Below are positions 27,470-37,779 of a stretch of DNA of 64,000 bases, in pieces. Below the pieces are notes generated by a model. The model worked only from the letters and a program-made list of their open reading frames with translations. It made no database searches and had not been told where the DNA came from. Location: positions 186,001 to 250,000 of the forward strand of contig NZ_FNGW01000005.1 of NCBI RefSeq assembly GCF_900103615.1. Direction: 5' to 3'. How positions within the stretch are numbered: position 1 is the first letter of the stretch; each line of letters begins with the position of its first letter. Origin of the DNA: Romboutsia lituseburensis DSM 797. Its GTDB lineage: Bacteria; Bacillota; Clostridia; Peptostreptococcales; Peptostreptococcaceae. Both the position numbers and the translations under genes were made by a program.

Positions 27470-28969
27470 TTATGATAATTGTTTTTCCATCTTTTTTTCT
27501 ATTATATTTCTAGCAGCTTCTTTTGCTATTTCAGTTTCACTGAAAGGTATCCATTCACCCTTTATAAGCTGTGATTCTTCATGTCCTTTACCTGCAAATA
27601 CTATCATATCACCTTCTTGAGCTAATTCTATAGCTTTTTCTATAGCTACTTTTCTATCTGGTTCTACTATATATTCACAATCTGACCCTTTAAATGAATC
27701 TGCTATATCCTTTATTACATTCATTGGATCCTCAAAATCAGGATTATCACTTGTTAGTATGCATAAATCACACTCTCTTGATGCTACATCACCAAGTTCT
27801 TTTCTTCTTAGCTCTGTTCTTCCTCCAACTGAGCCAAATAAACATATCAATCTATTATGATCATACTGCTTTAGTGTTTGTAATATACTTTCTAAACTAA
27901 CCCCATTATGAGCATAATCAATTATTATAGTTGCATAATCTAAAACTGGTAATACTTCTACTCTTCCTTTTACTTTAGCACTTTTTAATGCCTCTATCAT
28001 TATGTTTTTCTCTATTTTTAAATACTTACAAACAGACATAACAGCTAATGCATTGTATATACTAAATGTACCCGGTGCACATATATATGCATTAAATGTC
28101 TCATCTATTGTTTTAACATCAAAACTTACACCTAATGAATCTATTGCTCTTGAATATTCTATGTTTTGAGCATTTAAATCAGCCTTATTATCTATTCCAA
28201 AAGTTTCTATATCACAAGTAGCTCTTTCTATTATTTGATCAGCATATTTATCATCTATGTTAATTATTCCATGCTTAGCTAATGTAAATAGTTTAGCCTT
28301 ACATCCTAAATAGTGCTCAAATGTTGGATGTTCTTTTGGGCCTATATGATCCGGAGATAAATTAGAGAATATAGCTGTATCAAAGTCTACATCTTTAACT
28401 CTTTCCATCATTATTCCACCAGAAGATACTTCCATAGATACACACTTAACTCCACCATCTATCATATTTCTAAATATCCTATGAAGTTCATAACTTTCAG
28501 GTGTTGTGTTTAATGTCTTTTCTTTTTTTCCATTATAAAAAGTTCCATTTGTTCCTATAACACCTGTATTTAAACCTGCTTTATTTAAAACTGAGCTTAT
28601 ATAATTAGTTATAGTAGTTTTTCCCTTAGTACCCGTTACTCCTATTACCTTTAATTCCTTCGATGGATTACCAAAATAATTAGCAGACATTTTAGATAAT
28701 GCTATTCTACTGTCATTTACAAATAATTTTATAGCATCTTCATCAAGCTCTAAATCATTTTGTAGTATAAATACTCTTGCACCTCTTTCATATGCATTTT
28801 GAGCATATTTATGGCCATCAACAGTCTCCCCTTTTATTGCAACAAATATATATCCATCCTCGCATTTTGAAGAATTATAAGCGATATCTTTTATTTCTGT
28901 ATTTTGTATTTCATCCCAAGGCTTATTTGAATTGAATTCAACTTCATTCATTATATCTAATAATCTCAT
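27470..28969 (-). CDS. murE: MurE-type UDP-MurNAc-dipeptide ligase, not DAP-type motif
   Basis: A 499-residue Mur ligase that adds the third residue of the stem peptide. The N-terminal DIAYNSSKCEDGYIFVAIKG is MurE-like, the P-loop is GVTGTKGKTTIT (110-121), and the C-terminal domain holds FGSVGGRTELRRKE and AGKGHE. In DAP-adding MurE the motif DNPR supplies the arginine that holds diaminopimelate; here it is DNPD (408-411, TSDNPDFEDP), closer to the DDPN pattern of lysine-adding streptococcal enzymes. The substrate is therefore probably not meso-DAP. The ATG at 28969 follows AGGAGGG. It stands alone between terminators, next to a racemase and an ATP-grasp ligase that fit the same pathway. Confidence 0.85.
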   Translation of the reverse strand: MRLLDIMNEVEFNSNKPWDEIQNTEIKDIAYNSSKCEDGYIFVAIKGETVDGHKYAQNAYERGARVFILQNDLELDEDAIKLFVNDSRIALSKMSANYFGNPSKELKVIGVTGTKGKTTITNYISSVLNKAGLNTGVIGTNGTFYNGKKEKTLNTTPESYELHRIFRNMIDGGVKCVSMEVSSGGIMMERVKDVDFDTAIFSNLSPDHIGPKEHPTFEHYLGCKAKLFTLAKHGIINIDDKYADQIIERATCDIETFGIDNKADLNAQNIEYSRAIDSLGVSFDVKTIDETFNAYICAPGTFSIYNALAVMSVCKYLKIEKNIMIEALKSAKVKGRVEVLPVLDYATIIIDYAHNGVSLESILQTLKQYDHNRLICLFGSVGGRTELRRKELGDVASRECDLCILTSDNPDFEDPMNVIKDIADSFKGSDCEYIVEPDRKVAIEKAIELAQEGDMIVFAGKGHEESQLIKGEWIPFSETEIAKEAARNIIEKKMEKQLS

Positions 28970-29077
28970 TTTTTAGCCCTCCTAATAAGTTATATCGTAT
29001 GTAGTATACCACAATAAAACATAAAATTTAAATGTATGTTATTGCTAATTCTACACTAATTTAATAAATTCTAGAAA

Positions 29078-29103
29078 AATAGAGTAGTTTCAACTACTCT
29101 ATT
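29078..29103 (-). terminator. Terminator after the racemase gene
   Basis: AATAGAGTAGTT and its exact complement around a two-base centre, followed by TTTTT on the minus strand. Confidence 0.85.
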
Positions 29104-29153
29104 AATCTGTTCTTAGTCTTTATTGATTATGTCTTTGTGTATTTATTATATAA

Positions 29154-29888
29154 TTAAATAGCTTCTTTTTTCTTACTTTTCTTTTCACATGCGCTAATAG
29201 TTTTTCTAGCTAATACTTCTAATGAATCTATATAAAATTCGTCATCTAAGTTATTATCATTTTTTAATATAGAAAGTTCTGTGCATCCAAGTATCGCACC
29301 ATCACAGTTACTTTCTTTTAAATAGTCTATAACAACATTAAACTTATTCATGTCTGCACTTTTACCGCTTTTTATATCTTTATATATAATATCCATTACT
29401 ATTTTTTGTTTTAATTCATCTAAAACTTCATAGTCTATATCATATTTTTCACACATGTTTTGGTATAACTTTGTTTGTACATTTCCAGTTGTCGCTAATA
29501 TACCTAGTTTTTTATGCCCTTTTTCTTTTGCATATTTAACAGTTTCTTCTACTATATTTATAACCGGTATATTTACACTATTTGATATTTTTTCATAGAA
29601 ATAATGTGCCGTATTACACGTTATAACTAAAAAATCTGTACCATATTGTTCTAACTTTTTAGCGTCTTTAATAAGTATATCCACCGGATTTTCTGAGGAA
29701 TTACCTATTATATAATCAGTTCTGTCTGGTGTCGTTGCTCTATTAGCTATTATCATATCGATATGATCTTGATCTATTGTTGCATCAGTCAATCTAACAA
29801 CCATATCAAAGAAATAAACTGTAGCCATAGGACCTAATCCACCCATCACTCCAACTGTCTTATTATTTTTCATAAGCATACCACCCAT
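29154..29888 (-). CDS. Aspartate/glutamate racemase family protein
   Basis: A 244-residue cofactor-independent racemase of the Asp/Glu family. Both catalytic cysteines are present: C91 in [11 protein letters not shown] and C202 in [10 protein letters not shown], and the N-terminal [11 protein letters not shown] is typical of aspartate racemases (MurI glutamate racemases start differently). The first ATG follows the stop of the preceding gene without a gap; an alternative ATG at 29873 has a modest GGGTGG upstream and may be the true start. Co-transcription with an ATP-grasp ligase suggests it makes D-aspartate for the cell wall, as the Enterococcus faecium aspartate racemase does for the ligase Aslfm. 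Confidence 0.85.
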   Translation of the reverse strand: MGGMLMKNNKTVGVMGGLGPMATVYFFDMVVRLTDATIDQDHIDMIIANRATTPDRTDYIIGNSSENPVDILIKDAKKLEQYGTDFLVITCNTAHYFYEKISNSVNIPVINIVEETVKYAKEKGHKKLGILATTGNVQTKLYQNMCEKYDIDYEVLDELKQKIVMDIIYKDIKSGKSADMNKFNVVIDYLKESNCDGAILGCTELSILKNDNNLDDEFYIDSLEVLARKTISACEKKSKKKEAI

Positions 29889-31103
29889 CTATTTGCAGTA
29901 TTTTTTAAACTTTCTCATTTGGTTTATATTGTATAAGAATATATACCATCTTCTCTTGAAGTTTCCTTGTAAATCTTTATCATATCCAAATGATGTTGCA
30001 CTCTTACCTTGACTAACTAATGATTTAGCTTTATTTACTAAAGCTTGATCTTTAACATATTTATAAACAACATTATTTGGTATAACATGCCAGAAGAAAG
30101 GATCCTTTTGTACCTTTAAGTCTAATTCTTTATTGTATACTCTATCTTCAACAACATATTTAGCTATATTATTTCCAGAACTTGTTACATAGTAGTTACT
30201 TCTACCTTGTCTTAAGTTAATTTCAAATACTTTATACGTATTATCTCTACTATCGTATTTTATATCAAAGTTTGAGAATCCTGTGTAATTTATATCTTCT
30301 AAAAAGGCTTTGAACTTTTTCATAAGTTCTTCATCATACTCTGTTATTATAGCAGCATGATTACCTATACCTTTTGGAGTATGTTCTTCTAATAATACAT
30401 GTCCTAGGCACATCATTTTAACTTTTCCATGTTGATCTGAATAACAAGTTAAAACTCTCATATGTGAGTCATCGCCTGGTATAAAATCTTGTATTATTAA
30501 ATTTTTGTTATATTTTCCATTGTATATTGCTGTAGTTATTTCTATAAATTCATTTTCATCTTGTGCTACATATGCTTTTTTCATTCCTTCAAATGGGAAT
30601 TGCCAATATAACACACTATCTGAAGGTTTGATTATAACAGGGTAGTTAAATCCAAAATCTTCTATTTTATCACCTTTTGAATATATAAAAGTTTTAGGGT
30701 AATCTAACCCTTTTTCTTCACACATTTCATAGAATAATTCTTTTTCTATTAACTTATCCTTTAATTCACTGTCTATATATGGAACTATATATTTTTCCTT
30801 TAATACATCTTTGTGATCTATTATTAATTCTGCATATTCATCAGTACATCCCATTATTATTAATTTCTTGTTAGGTGCTGCTAGTTCATCTGCAGTTTTT
30901 AATAGAACTTCTATAAATTCTTTTTCCTCTGTTATTCTTGGGTCTATTCTAAAATCTATTATGTTACTATCTTTAGTCGCTCCTAATGCATATCTACCGA
31001 AAGCTATTGACTTAACTCCATAAGCTTCGTGGTATGCTCTTGCTACTGAGTAGCAGTTTATATCTCCACCAACCAGTACAGGTTGTATTACTATATTATC
31101 CAC
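29889..31103 (-). CDS. ATP-grasp carboxylate-amine ligase, candidate D-aspartate ligase
   Basis: An ATP-grasp ligase of about 404 residues. The N-terminal QPVLVGGDINCYSVARAYHE is a pre-ATP-grasp domain, YPVIIKPSDSVLYWQFPF is the ATP-binding lysine strand, and FSNFDIKYDSRD with EINLRQGRSNYY supplies the magnesium-binding acidic residues. This matches the group of the D-aspartate ligase Aslfm that amidates the stem-peptide lysine. I choose the GTG at 31103 because GAGGTGG lies five bases upstream; the longer GTG at 31145 coincides with the expected transcription start. It is immediately followed by an aspartate-type racemase, supporting D-Asp as substrate. Other amino acid ligase activities remain possible. 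Confidence 0.72.
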   Translation of the reverse strand: MDNIVIQPVLVGGDINCYSVARAYHEAYGVKSIAFGRYALGATKDSNIIDFRIDPRITEEKEFIEVLLKTADELAAPNKKLIIMGCTDEYAELIIDHKDVLKEKYIVPYIDSELKDKLIEKELFYEMCEEKGLDYPKTFIYSKGDKIEDFGFNYPVIIKPSDSVLYWQFPFEGMKKAYVAQDENEFIEITTAIYNGKYNKNLIIQDFIPGDDSHMRVLTCYSDQHGKVKMMCLGHVLLEEHTPKGIGNHAAIITEYDEELMKKFKAFLEDINYTGFSNFDIKYDSRDNTYKVFEINLRQGRSNYYVTSSGNNIAKYVVEDRVYNKELDLKVQKDPFFWHVIPNNVVYKYVKDQALVNKAKSLVSQGKSATSFGYDKDLQGNFKRRWYIFLYNINQMRKFKKYCK

Positions 31104-31151
31104 GCTTTCCACCTCTTTTAAATCATCATCTATGATTAAATTCACCTACTA

Positions 31152-31180
31152 ATTATACTGTATTTAACCTATTATGTCAA
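31152..31180 (-). promoter_or_regulatory. Promoter of the ligase-racemase operon
   Basis: On the minus strand TTGACA (31180-31175), 17 bases, TATAAT (31157-31152): a consensus housekeeping promoter with transcription expected near 31145. Confidence 0.85.
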
Positions 31181-31500
31181 AATTCTAACTTATTCGATTA
31201 TGATTATATTTAGTGTTTTTTGTTAAGATTTTAGTTTTTTTAAAATATTCACTTTTTAACTTAATTAAAGTTAGTAAATAGCCTAATTTTCAATAATTTT
31301 ATAATCTTATACAATAAATAAATTAAATTTTAAATAGATTAATACTAATTTTTATTTCGATATCATTTTGTAATATATGACCTTTTATTTTAATTTGCCT
31401 AACATTTTTACCATAAAAGTTTTTGTAATTATTAAACTGCTATGCATTTATTTTTTTGATTAAATTTTTATAAGTAAATATACAATTTGCTTAAGCGTAA
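31181..31500. other. AT-rich intergenic stretch without recognised features
   Basis: About 320 bases of very AT-rich sequence between the ligase promoter and the PTS terminator. I see no reading frame with a binding site, no stable hairpin and no riboswitch motif. Confidence 0.6.
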
Positions 31501-31540
31501 AAAAACTAGCTACATGTATAAATACATGTAACTAGTTTTT
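31501..31540 (-). terminator. Terminator after the PTS gene
   Basis: AAAAACTAG (31501-31509) with CTAGTTTTT (31532-31540), enclosing TACATGTA/TACATGTA around a four-base loop. Confidence 0.88.
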
Positions 31541-31547
31541 AATTTAA

Positions 31548-33605
31548 TTATTTTACTATACTAACTCTGTTTGCTTCTTTTGCCTTGATAGGTCCAGCTT
31601 TTATGCTGATTTTTTCACTACCTTCTAAGTTAGTAAATACAACTGGACTTATCGTTGATGTAGCATTTTTTTCAATATAATCTAAATCCATCTTAACTAA
31701 CTTATCTCCAGCTTTAACTTTTTGTCCAACTTCTACAAATACATCAAAGCCTTTACCTTCTAACTTAACTGTTTCTATACCTAAATGTATAAGAACTTCT
31801 CTACCAGTTTCTGTTTCTATTATTATGGCATGCTTTGTAGGGAATATAACGCCTACTGTACCACTTACAGGAGAATATATATCTCCATCATTTGATTTTA
31901 TTGCAAATCCATCTCCCATTAATTTTGTTGAGAATACTTCATCTGGAACTTCTGATATATCCATTAGTTCTCCGTTTACTAATGATATTATTTCTTCGTT
32001 TGATGCTGATTTTGTTGCTGCTATTTCTTCCTTTACTTCTTGCTTCTTAGGTGCTTCTTTAGGCTTAGCTACCTTTACTTTACCTGCTATTATTTCATTT
32101 ATTTCAGATTTTAATGTATCTGATTTAGGTCCATATATAGCTTGTAAGTTATTACCAACTACCATAACTCCTGCCGCTCCAAGAGATTTAAGTTTATCTT
32201 GATCTACTTTATTTATATCTTCAACTGCAACTCTAAGTCTTGTTATACATGCATCTAAAGATTTTATATTTTCCTTATTTCCTAAAGCTTCTAATATTCC
32301 AAATGCTAATTCGCTATTACTTAATGTAGTATTTGAATCTGATTCAACATCATCTTCTCTACCTGGAGTTTTTAAGTTGAATTTAGTTATTAAGAATCTA
32401 AATCCGAAGTAGTAAACTACTGCAAATACTGCACCTACAACTAATACTAAATACCAAGGAGTTCTATTTGGTAAAACTCCAAATAACATGAAATCTATAA
32501 GACCTCCTGAGAATGTCATACCGATTTTAACACCTAGTATTTGCATTAACATAAATGATATACCTGCGAATACACAGTGTACTGCAAATAATACTGGAGC
32601 AACGAATAAGAATGCGAATTCTATTGGTTCAGTTATACCTGTTAAGAATGAAGTAAGCGCTGCCGATGCCATTATACCTGCAACAAACTTTCTCTTTTCT
32701 GGTTTAGCAGTGTGTACCATTGCAAGTGCCGCTGCTGGAAGACCAAACATCATGAACGGGAATTTACCAGTCATGAAAGTACCTGCTGTAAATGCTACTC
32801 CATCTTTAAGTTGTGCCATAAATATACTTTGATCACCCATTACTAATTGACCAGCTTTATTTGTGTATTCACCAAATTGATACCAGAATGGGTTATAGAA
32901 AACATGGTGTAATCCAAATGGTATTAACGCTCTTTCAACTATACCAAATAATAATGCTGCTAAAGTTCTATTAGCATCTATTACTGTTGTCGAGAATGAA
33001 AGTAATCCATTTTGTATTGGAGGCCATATAAATGATAAACCTATACCTACTAATATAGCACTAGCCGCTGTTACTATTGGAACGAATCTCTTACCTGCAA
33101 AGAATCCTAAATATTGAGGTAAATCAATTTTATAGAACTTCTTATAAAGCCCTGCTGCAATTATACCTATAATGATACCACCAAATACTCCAGTCTGAAG
33201 AGTTGGTACTCCAAGAGCCATAGTATACATTGGGTTTCCTTTTAAACCTGGAACTGCTCCAGCCAATTCTGGAGTTACCCCAGCCATAATACCCATAGAT
33301 GTATTCATTATTAATAAACCAACTATTGCAGCTAATCCTGCAACACCTTCACCCTCAGTTAAACCAACTGCAGTACCTACTGCAAATAGTAAAGGTAAGT
33401 TATCAAATACTACTCCACCTGACTTTTCCATTATCTTTATTATAAGTTGGAAAGTATTGTTGTCTAAGAAAGGCATTATTTCTAGTAATTGTGGGTTAGC
33501 AAGTGCATTACTAACACCTAGAAGTATACCTGCTGCTGGAAGTAATGCAACTGGTAGCATTAATGCTTTTCCTACTTTTTGTAAAACACCAAATAGTTTT
33601 TTCAT
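31548..33605 (-). CDS. ptsG: PTS glucose-type transporter EIICBA
   Basis: A 685-residue phosphotransferase permease of the glucose/N-acetylglucosamine family, importing and phosphorylating a hexose. Domain order is IIC (about 1-410, with [13 protein letters not shown] and [18 protein letters not shown]), IIB (about 430-505, phosphocysteine C453 in DACITRLRV) and IIA (about 550-685, active His607 in [10 protein letters not shown] and His592 in PTKHAIIIE). The gene is preceded by an RAT antiterminator site and terminator, and upstream lies a GlcT-type antiterminator gene, which favours glucose as the substrate. N-acetylglucosamine is the main alternative. Confidence 0.9.
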   Translation of the reverse strand: MKKLFGVLQKVGKALMLPVALLPAAGILLGVSNALANPQLLEIMPFLDNNTFQLIIKIMEKSGGVVFDNLPLLFAVGTAVGLTEGEGVAGLAAIVGLLIMNTSMGIMAGVTPELAGAVPGLKGNPMYTMALGVPTLQTGVFGGIIIGIIAAGLYKKFYKIDLPQYLGFFAGKRFVPIVTAASAILVGIGLSFIWPPIQNGLLSFSTTVIDANRTLAALLFGIVERALIPFGLHHVFYNPFWYQFGEYTNKAGQLVMGDQSIFMAQLKDGVAFTAGTFMTGKFPFMMFGLPAAALAMVHTAKPEKRKFVAGIMASAALTSFLTGITEPIEFAFLFVAPVLFAVHCVFAGISFMLMQILGVKIGMTFSGGLIDFMLFGVLPNRTPWYLVLVVGAVFAVVYYFGFRFLITKFNLKTPGREDDVESDSNTTLSNSELAFGILEALGNKENIKSLDACITRLRVAVEDINKVDQDKLKSLGAAGVMVVGNNLQAIYGPKSDTLKSEINEIIAGKVKVAKPKEAPKKQEVKEEIAATKSASNEEIISLVNGELMDISEVPDEVFSTKLMGDGFAIKSNDGDIYSPVSGTVGVIFPTKHAIIIETETGREVLIHLGIETVKLEGKGFDVFVEVGQKVKAGDKLVKMDLDYIEKNATSTISPVVFTNLEGSEKISIKAGPIKAKEANRVSIVK

Positions 33606-33719
33606 TATTCTCTCTCCTTATTGTATTTTAAATTTATTTTAGGAATTCATTTTCCTTGTCAACATAACTATTTTCATCATAAAATTTATTATATATGTGC
33701 TTATTTTTAAAATTTGTAT

Positions 33720-33875
33720 AAAAAAAGACTTAACCCTATAAAAATAGTTTCTGTCTTATTAGTAAATAATATTTACATTAATAGTACTTAAATTAAGCAC
33801 TATATAAATTTTACACTAATAAAATCTAGTTCTATTTTTATAAACTCAAGTCTTGCCTGCTCTATCAGTAACAAC
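33720..33875 (-). promoter_or_regulatory. RAT antiterminator site and terminator ahead of ptsG
   Basis: On the minus strand the RAT-like GTTACTGATAGAGCAGGCAA (33872-33853) overlaps the 5' arm of a terminator: AAGACTT (33854-33848) and TATAAAAATAG (33842-33832) pair with CTATTTTTATA (33747-33737) and AAGTCTT (33731-33725), then T7. The loop is unusually large, about 85 bases. GlcT bound to the RAT would prevent the terminator. Confidence 0.82.
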
Positions 33876-33897
33876 CTTTTACAGTTTATAATATCTA

Positions 33898-34740
33898 TTA
33901 ATTTTTTATAGCTGCTATAACTCTATTTATGTGCAAAGTTAAATATAAAAGTTCATCTTCTGTTACTAAATATTCATGATTATCTTCTATATATTGCTTT
34001 ACTTTACATGCACAGTTATATGCTTTTTCATATTGTATCTTTATTATATTTATAAGTTCATTATCTTTATCTTCAACTTGCTCTTTTTTTATTAATCGTT
34101 TTGCAAAGAATTTTAAATGAGTAACTAGTCTATCATAATTAAAATCATATTGTTCAAATTCTACAGAATAGTAATACCTTATTATATTTAAAATTTCCTT
34201 AACTATTTTAGTCATTAAAAATGATTCATTAGTACTTTCCTTATAGTTTGCATTTACTATATGCATCGCTATAAATCCTGCTTCATCAATTGGAAATTCA
34301 ACATTGAATCTATCATTTATATATTCAATTGCCCATTTTCCAACTTCAAATTCTTTTTTGTGAATTCTTTTGATTTCATATAATAAATCATTCTTGATTT
34401 GAATTTTTTCTTCATACCTTTTAAAGGCAAAAGATAAGTGGTCTGTTAAAGATGCATATATATAGTCATCTAATTCTGAGTTTAAATATTTTTTTGCATA
34501 TTCTATTATTTTAGAACTAGCTTCAAATACTTCTTCATGGACCTCTGTTACTACTTTAGTTATCTTTTGAGTTAGGCTTTCATCTTCAGTAATAAACTTT
34601 TTTTCTATTTTAGATTGATCTACTGGCTGACCTACCTTTTTTTGGAATCCAATTCCGCATCCAGTGAGTACTAGTTCCTTATTGCTTTCTTTATCTATAA
34701 CCAATACTACATTGTTGTTATAAATTTTTTCTATAATCAT
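33898..34740 (-). CDS. glcT: BglG/GlcT-type transcription antiterminator
   Basis: A 280-residue RNA-binding antiterminator: CAT domain (about 1-55, IEKIYNNNVVLV), PRD1 (about 65-170) and PRD2 (about 175-280). The four conserved PRD histidines are visible in LTDHLSFAF, FIAMHIVNA, LVTHLKFFA and YLTLHINRV; these are phosphorylated by HPr or the cognate EIIB to set activity according to sugar supply. The ATG at 34740 has AGGGGTGAG upstream. An RAT/terminator element precedes the gene itself as well as the downstream PTS gene, so it probably controls its own expression. Confidence 0.92.
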   Translation of the reverse strand: MIIEKIYNNNVVLVIDKESNKELVLTGCGIGFQKKVGQPVDQSKIEKKFITEDESLTQKITKVVTEVHEEVFEASSKIIEYAKKYLNSELDDYIYASLTDHLSFAFKRYEEKIQIKNDLLYEIKRIHKKEFEVGKWAIEYINDRFNVEFPIDEAGFIAMHIVNANYKESTNESFLMTKIVKEILNIIRYYYSVEFEQYDFNYDRLVTHLKFFAKRLIKKEQVEDKDNELINIIKIQYEKAYNCACKVKQYIEDNHEYLVTEDELLYLTLHINRVIAAIKN

Positions 34741-34820
34741 TCGTCTACTTACTCACCCCTTTAGTTAAAATTATTTATTACTAGGATTTAATAGTTTAAT
34801 TATTTATCTATTAAACTATA

Positions 34821-34893
34821 AAATACCTAAACTAAGGCATACAAAATAACACTTGCCTTAACTTAGGTATTGCCTGCTCAATCAGTAACAATC
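34821..34893 (-). promoter_or_regulatory. RAT site and terminator in the glcT leader
   Basis: On the minus strand GTTACTGATTGAGCAGGCAA (34890-34871) closely matches the RAT site at 33853. Its 3' end runs into a terminator stem: ATACCTAAGTTAAGGCA (34870-34854) with TGCCTTAGTTTAGGTAT (34839-34823), followed by TTTTATA. Points to autoregulation of glcT. Confidence 0.78.
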
Positions 34894-34948
34894 CAATTTT
34901 ATCAATTTATTTTAAAGTAGATATTTGTATTACCTTCTTTCTAAAATA

Positions 34949-34977
34949 ATTTTATAATAATTGCATAATTCTGTCAA
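34949..34977 (-). promoter_or_regulatory. Promoter of glcT
   Basis: TTGACA (34977-34972), 17-base spacer, TAAAAT (34954-34949) on the minus strand, about 60 bases before the RAT site. Confidence 0.75.
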
Positions 34978-35050
34978 GCTTTTTGAAAACTATTTCCCTG
35001 TATATTTTTAACATTTTTTAGTTTGTGTATTTTCTGAATTTAAAAGTTTT

Positions 35051-35644
35051 TTAGTTTACAAATGGAGATTTAGAATATAATATAAAGTACCCTTGTTCAT
35101 GTTGACATACTGGACATTTTTTCGGAGCTTCAGTACCTTTATGTATATGACCACAGTTTAGACATAACCATTCTTCTTCTTTGTCACTTTTAAACAACAT
35201 TCCACTTTCTAATTTATCTCCAAAATATCCAAATCTATCACCATGTGATTTTTCAATTTCTGAAATTTGTTCAAAACTCTTAGCCACAGGCATAAAGCCT
35301 TCTTCTCTAGCTATATTAGCAAAATTTTTATATACATCCTGGTATTCTTCATATTCTCCATGTTGAGATGCCTTTAATGTTTGAGCTAAGCTATCATATA
35401 CATCTACAGGATATCCTCCATCAATTTGAATAGTTTCACCTGATAATTCTTTTAAATGATCATAAAATATTTTAGCATGAGCAAGCTCTTGGTTTGCTGT
35501 ATATATAAAAGCCTTCTCAATTACGTATAGTTTTTGTGTTTTAGCTTGCTCAGCACCAAAAGTATATCTATTTCTTGCTTGACTTTCTCCTGCAAAAGCT
35601 CTCATCAAATTTACTTTAGTTTTACTATCTTTTAATAAGTTCAT
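35051..35644 (-). CDS. rbr: Rubrerythrin
   Basis: Rubrerythrin reduces hydrogen peroxide in anaerobes using a diiron site and a rubredoxin-type iron centre. The 197-residue protein has a ferritin-like four-helix domain with iron-ligand glutamates in AFAGESQARNRY, ANQELAHAKIF and EISEIEKSHGDRF, then a C-terminal rubredoxin domain with CLNCG and CPVC. The order is that of classical rubrerythrin. It stands alone, with a good binding site (TTAGGAGG). An AT-rich dyad lies just upstream, but I cannot call it a PerR box. Confidence 0.95.
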   Translation of the reverse strand: MNLLKDSKTKVNLMRAFAGESQARNRYTFGAEQAKTQKLYVIEKAFIYTANQELAHAKIFYDHLKELSGETIQIDGGYPVDVYDSLAQTLKASQHGEYEEYQDVYKNFANIAREEGFMPVAKSFEQISEIEKSHGDRFGYFGDKLESGMLFKSDKEEEWLCLNCGHIHKGTEAPKKCPVCQHEQGYFILYSKSPFVN

Positions 35645-35721
35645 TTTTACCTCCTAATATAATTAAATATAATATTAGGATTACCTAAGTTTTTAACTTA
35701 ATGCATTACTCTTTTTTCTTT

Positions 35722-37683
35722 TTATATTTCTTTTATTAGACCTTTCTTATAAGCTAACAATAACATTTTCAAATCATTAACTTCTTCCTGCAATTTTTTA
35801 CCAGCATCAGTATCTCTTACTGTTTTTCTTTTATCTTTATGTTCCACGATTTCCGTTGTAGATAGTATATCACTTTCATTTACTATAGCTTCTTCTGCAC
35901 TTGTAAATGGATTATGTGAAACTAACTGCAAGCTATATGAATTATATATTAATGTATATCCTGCAATACCAGTTTTCTTTTGATAAGCTTTAGAAAATCC
36001 TCCATCAATAACTAAAATTTTACCATTTGCTTTTATCGGACTCTCTCCATTTTTACTTTCAACCGGAACATGACCATTTATTATATGTGCATCTTTAGTA
36101 TCTAAATTAAATTCTTCAAATATCTTTTCACACATTTTTTCATCTTCTCTTAGTTTGAAATATGGGTTTTTGTTTTCTTTATGAGCTTCTTTATCTACAA
36201 TAAAATATCTTTCAAATGTAGTCATATCATCTTTTCCAAATAACGATGAACATTTACCTGTCCATAAATACCACATCATATCCATTCCAAATTGTTTTTG
36301 TGTAGTGTTTTCCTTAAAGAAATACCCTTCCCTAGCTACTGACTCCATTTTATCCATTAACTCTTTACCTTTATATTCTATACCTTGTATTTTCATCTTC
36401 ATAAAGCTTGAGTCTTGATTCAAAGGGACACATCCATGAATTAATAAATTAGAATTTGCAGTTAAGTAAATGCTCCCCTTTGAAAATAAGAATGAAACGT
36501 GTTTTTGCAGTTTTTCACTATTTTTAAAAGAAGATACTAATTTTTCTATTACAGATTCTTCTTCTTTAGTAAATTTATATGGATTAGATTTATCTATAGT
36601 TGGGAAATAGGAATCTTTTAGCTTATAGTTCTTTCCTTTTATATTTATAGTTCCCTCGTCATAATTTATATTATTTAATAATAATCTATGTTTCATTTCA
36701 AACTCAGGTCGTCTACTTATAATTTCACCCTCAAGTTTAAACTGAATTATACTTATAGCTTTATGCATTTTTGCAATCAAAGATTTTTCTTTAGTTGATA
36801 CATCTTGATCACTTATCTTAGGTATAAATGAATCACAAGAATCATCCTTATAAATCTCCATTGCGAATGTAGCTAATGGAAGTAAATTTATTCCATATAT
36901 ATCCTCAATTATATCTAGATTTGCATATCTAGCCGAAATTCTTAAGGCATTAGCTATACAAGTTTTTTCTCCCGATGCTGCACCCATCCATAATATATCA
37001 TGATTGCCCCATTGTATATCTACTGAATGGTAATCCATTAATGTATCCATAACTATATCAGGTCTTGGGCCTCTATCATATATATCACCTAATATATGAA
37101 GTCTATCCACTACCAATTTTTGTATTACTTTAGATATTGCTATTATAAACTCTTTTGATCTATCCGTTTCTATTATACTTTCTACTATGCTTTTATAATA
37201 ATTTTGTTTATGGTGACTATCTATATTTTCATGCAATAATTCTTCTATTATATATCTAAAATCTTCTGGTAATAATTTTCTTACCTTTGATCTAGTATAC
37301 TTACTTGAAGCATATTTGCATAGTTCAATTAATCTATATATATTTATTCTATAAAAATCATCTATATTTTCTTCTTCCTTAATTATTAAATCTAGTTTTT
37401 GCTCTGGATAATATACTAGAGTTGCTAAAGCCTTTTTTTCACTTTCTCTCATAGTGCTAGAAAATAATTCTTCTATTTTTCTTTTTATAACACCCGACCC
37501 ATTTTTTAGTACATGCACAAAAGGTTCATACTCTCCATGTATGTCTGTTATAAAATGCTCTGTACCCTTTGGTAAATTAAGTATTGCCTCTAAATTTATT
37601 ATTTCTGTACTTGCTTTTGATATGCTAGGATACTGTTTAGCTAACAACTTCAAGTACTTTAACTCACTCTCAACAGTTTTCAT
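35722..37683 (-). CDS. fbp: Fructose-1,6-bisphosphatase class III
   Basis: A 653-residue class III FBPase, the Firmicute gluconeogenic enzyme hydrolysing fructose 1,6-bisphosphate. It belongs to the metallophosphoesterase group: [21 protein letters not shown] and [11 protein letters not shown] hold metal ligands, and IINGHVPV supplies a later histidine. Length is normal for the family. The ATG at 37683 follows TGGAGG. It is monocistronic, upstream of rubrerythrin and separated from the next gene upstream by a terminator. Confidence 0.96.
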   Translation of the reverse strand: MKTVESELKYLKLLAKQYPSISKASTEIINLEAILNLPKGTEHFITDIHGEYEPFVHVLKNGSGVIKRKIEELFSSTMRESEKKALATLVYYPEQKLDLIIKEEENIDDFYRINIYRLIELCKYASSKYTRSKVRKLLPEDFRYIIEELLHENIDSHHKQNYYKSIVESIIETDRSKEFIIAISKVIQKLVVDRLHILGDIYDRGPRPDIVMDTLMDYHSVDIQWGNHDILWMGAASGEKTCIANALRISARYANLDIIEDIYGINLLPLATFAMEIYKDDSCDSFIPKISDQDVSTKEKSLIAKMHKAISIIQFKLEGEIISRRPEFEMKHRLLLNNINYDEGTINIKGKNYKLKDSYFPTIDKSNPYKFTKEEESVIEKLVSSFKNSEKLQKHVSFLFSKGSIYLTANSNLLIHGCVPLNQDSSFMKMKIQGIEYKGKELMDKMESVAREGYFFKENTTQKQFGMDMMWYLWTGKCSSLFGKDDMTTFERYFIVDKEAHKENKNPYFKLREDEKMCEKIFEEFNLDTKDAHIINGHVPVESKNGESPIKANGKILVIDGGFSKAYQKKTGIAGYTLIYNSYSLQLVSHNPFTSAEEAIVNESDILSTTEIVEHKDKRKTVRDTDAGKKLQEEVNDLKMLLLAYKKGLIKEI

Positions 37684-37733
37684 GCTTTTACCTCCAACTT
37701 ATCCAACTTACAACTATATTATATCACATTAAT

Positions 37734-37772
37734 AAAAAGTGTACACTAATCATCTTTTAGTGTACACTTTTT
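37734..37772 (-). terminator. Terminator after the small secreted protein gene
   Basis: AAAAAGTGTACACTA with its exact 15-bp complement (37758-37772), nine-base loop, T-run on the minus strand. Confidence 0.85.
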
Positions 37773-37779
37773 ATATTAC

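Noticed and set aside
31104-31145. GTG at 31145 as the start of the ATP-grasp ligase
   Set aside because: It lies about seven bases after the -10 box, so the mRNA would be leaderless; the GTG at 31103 has a strong binding site.
35645-35690. PerR box upstream of rubrerythrin
   Set aside because: The AT-rich dyad does not match TTATAATnATTATAA closely enough, and such sequences are frequent in this AT-rich DNA.
37734-37772. Operator or mobile-element end formed by the GTGTACAC palindrome
   Set aside because: The adjoining A/T runs and position just after a gene fit a simple terminator.
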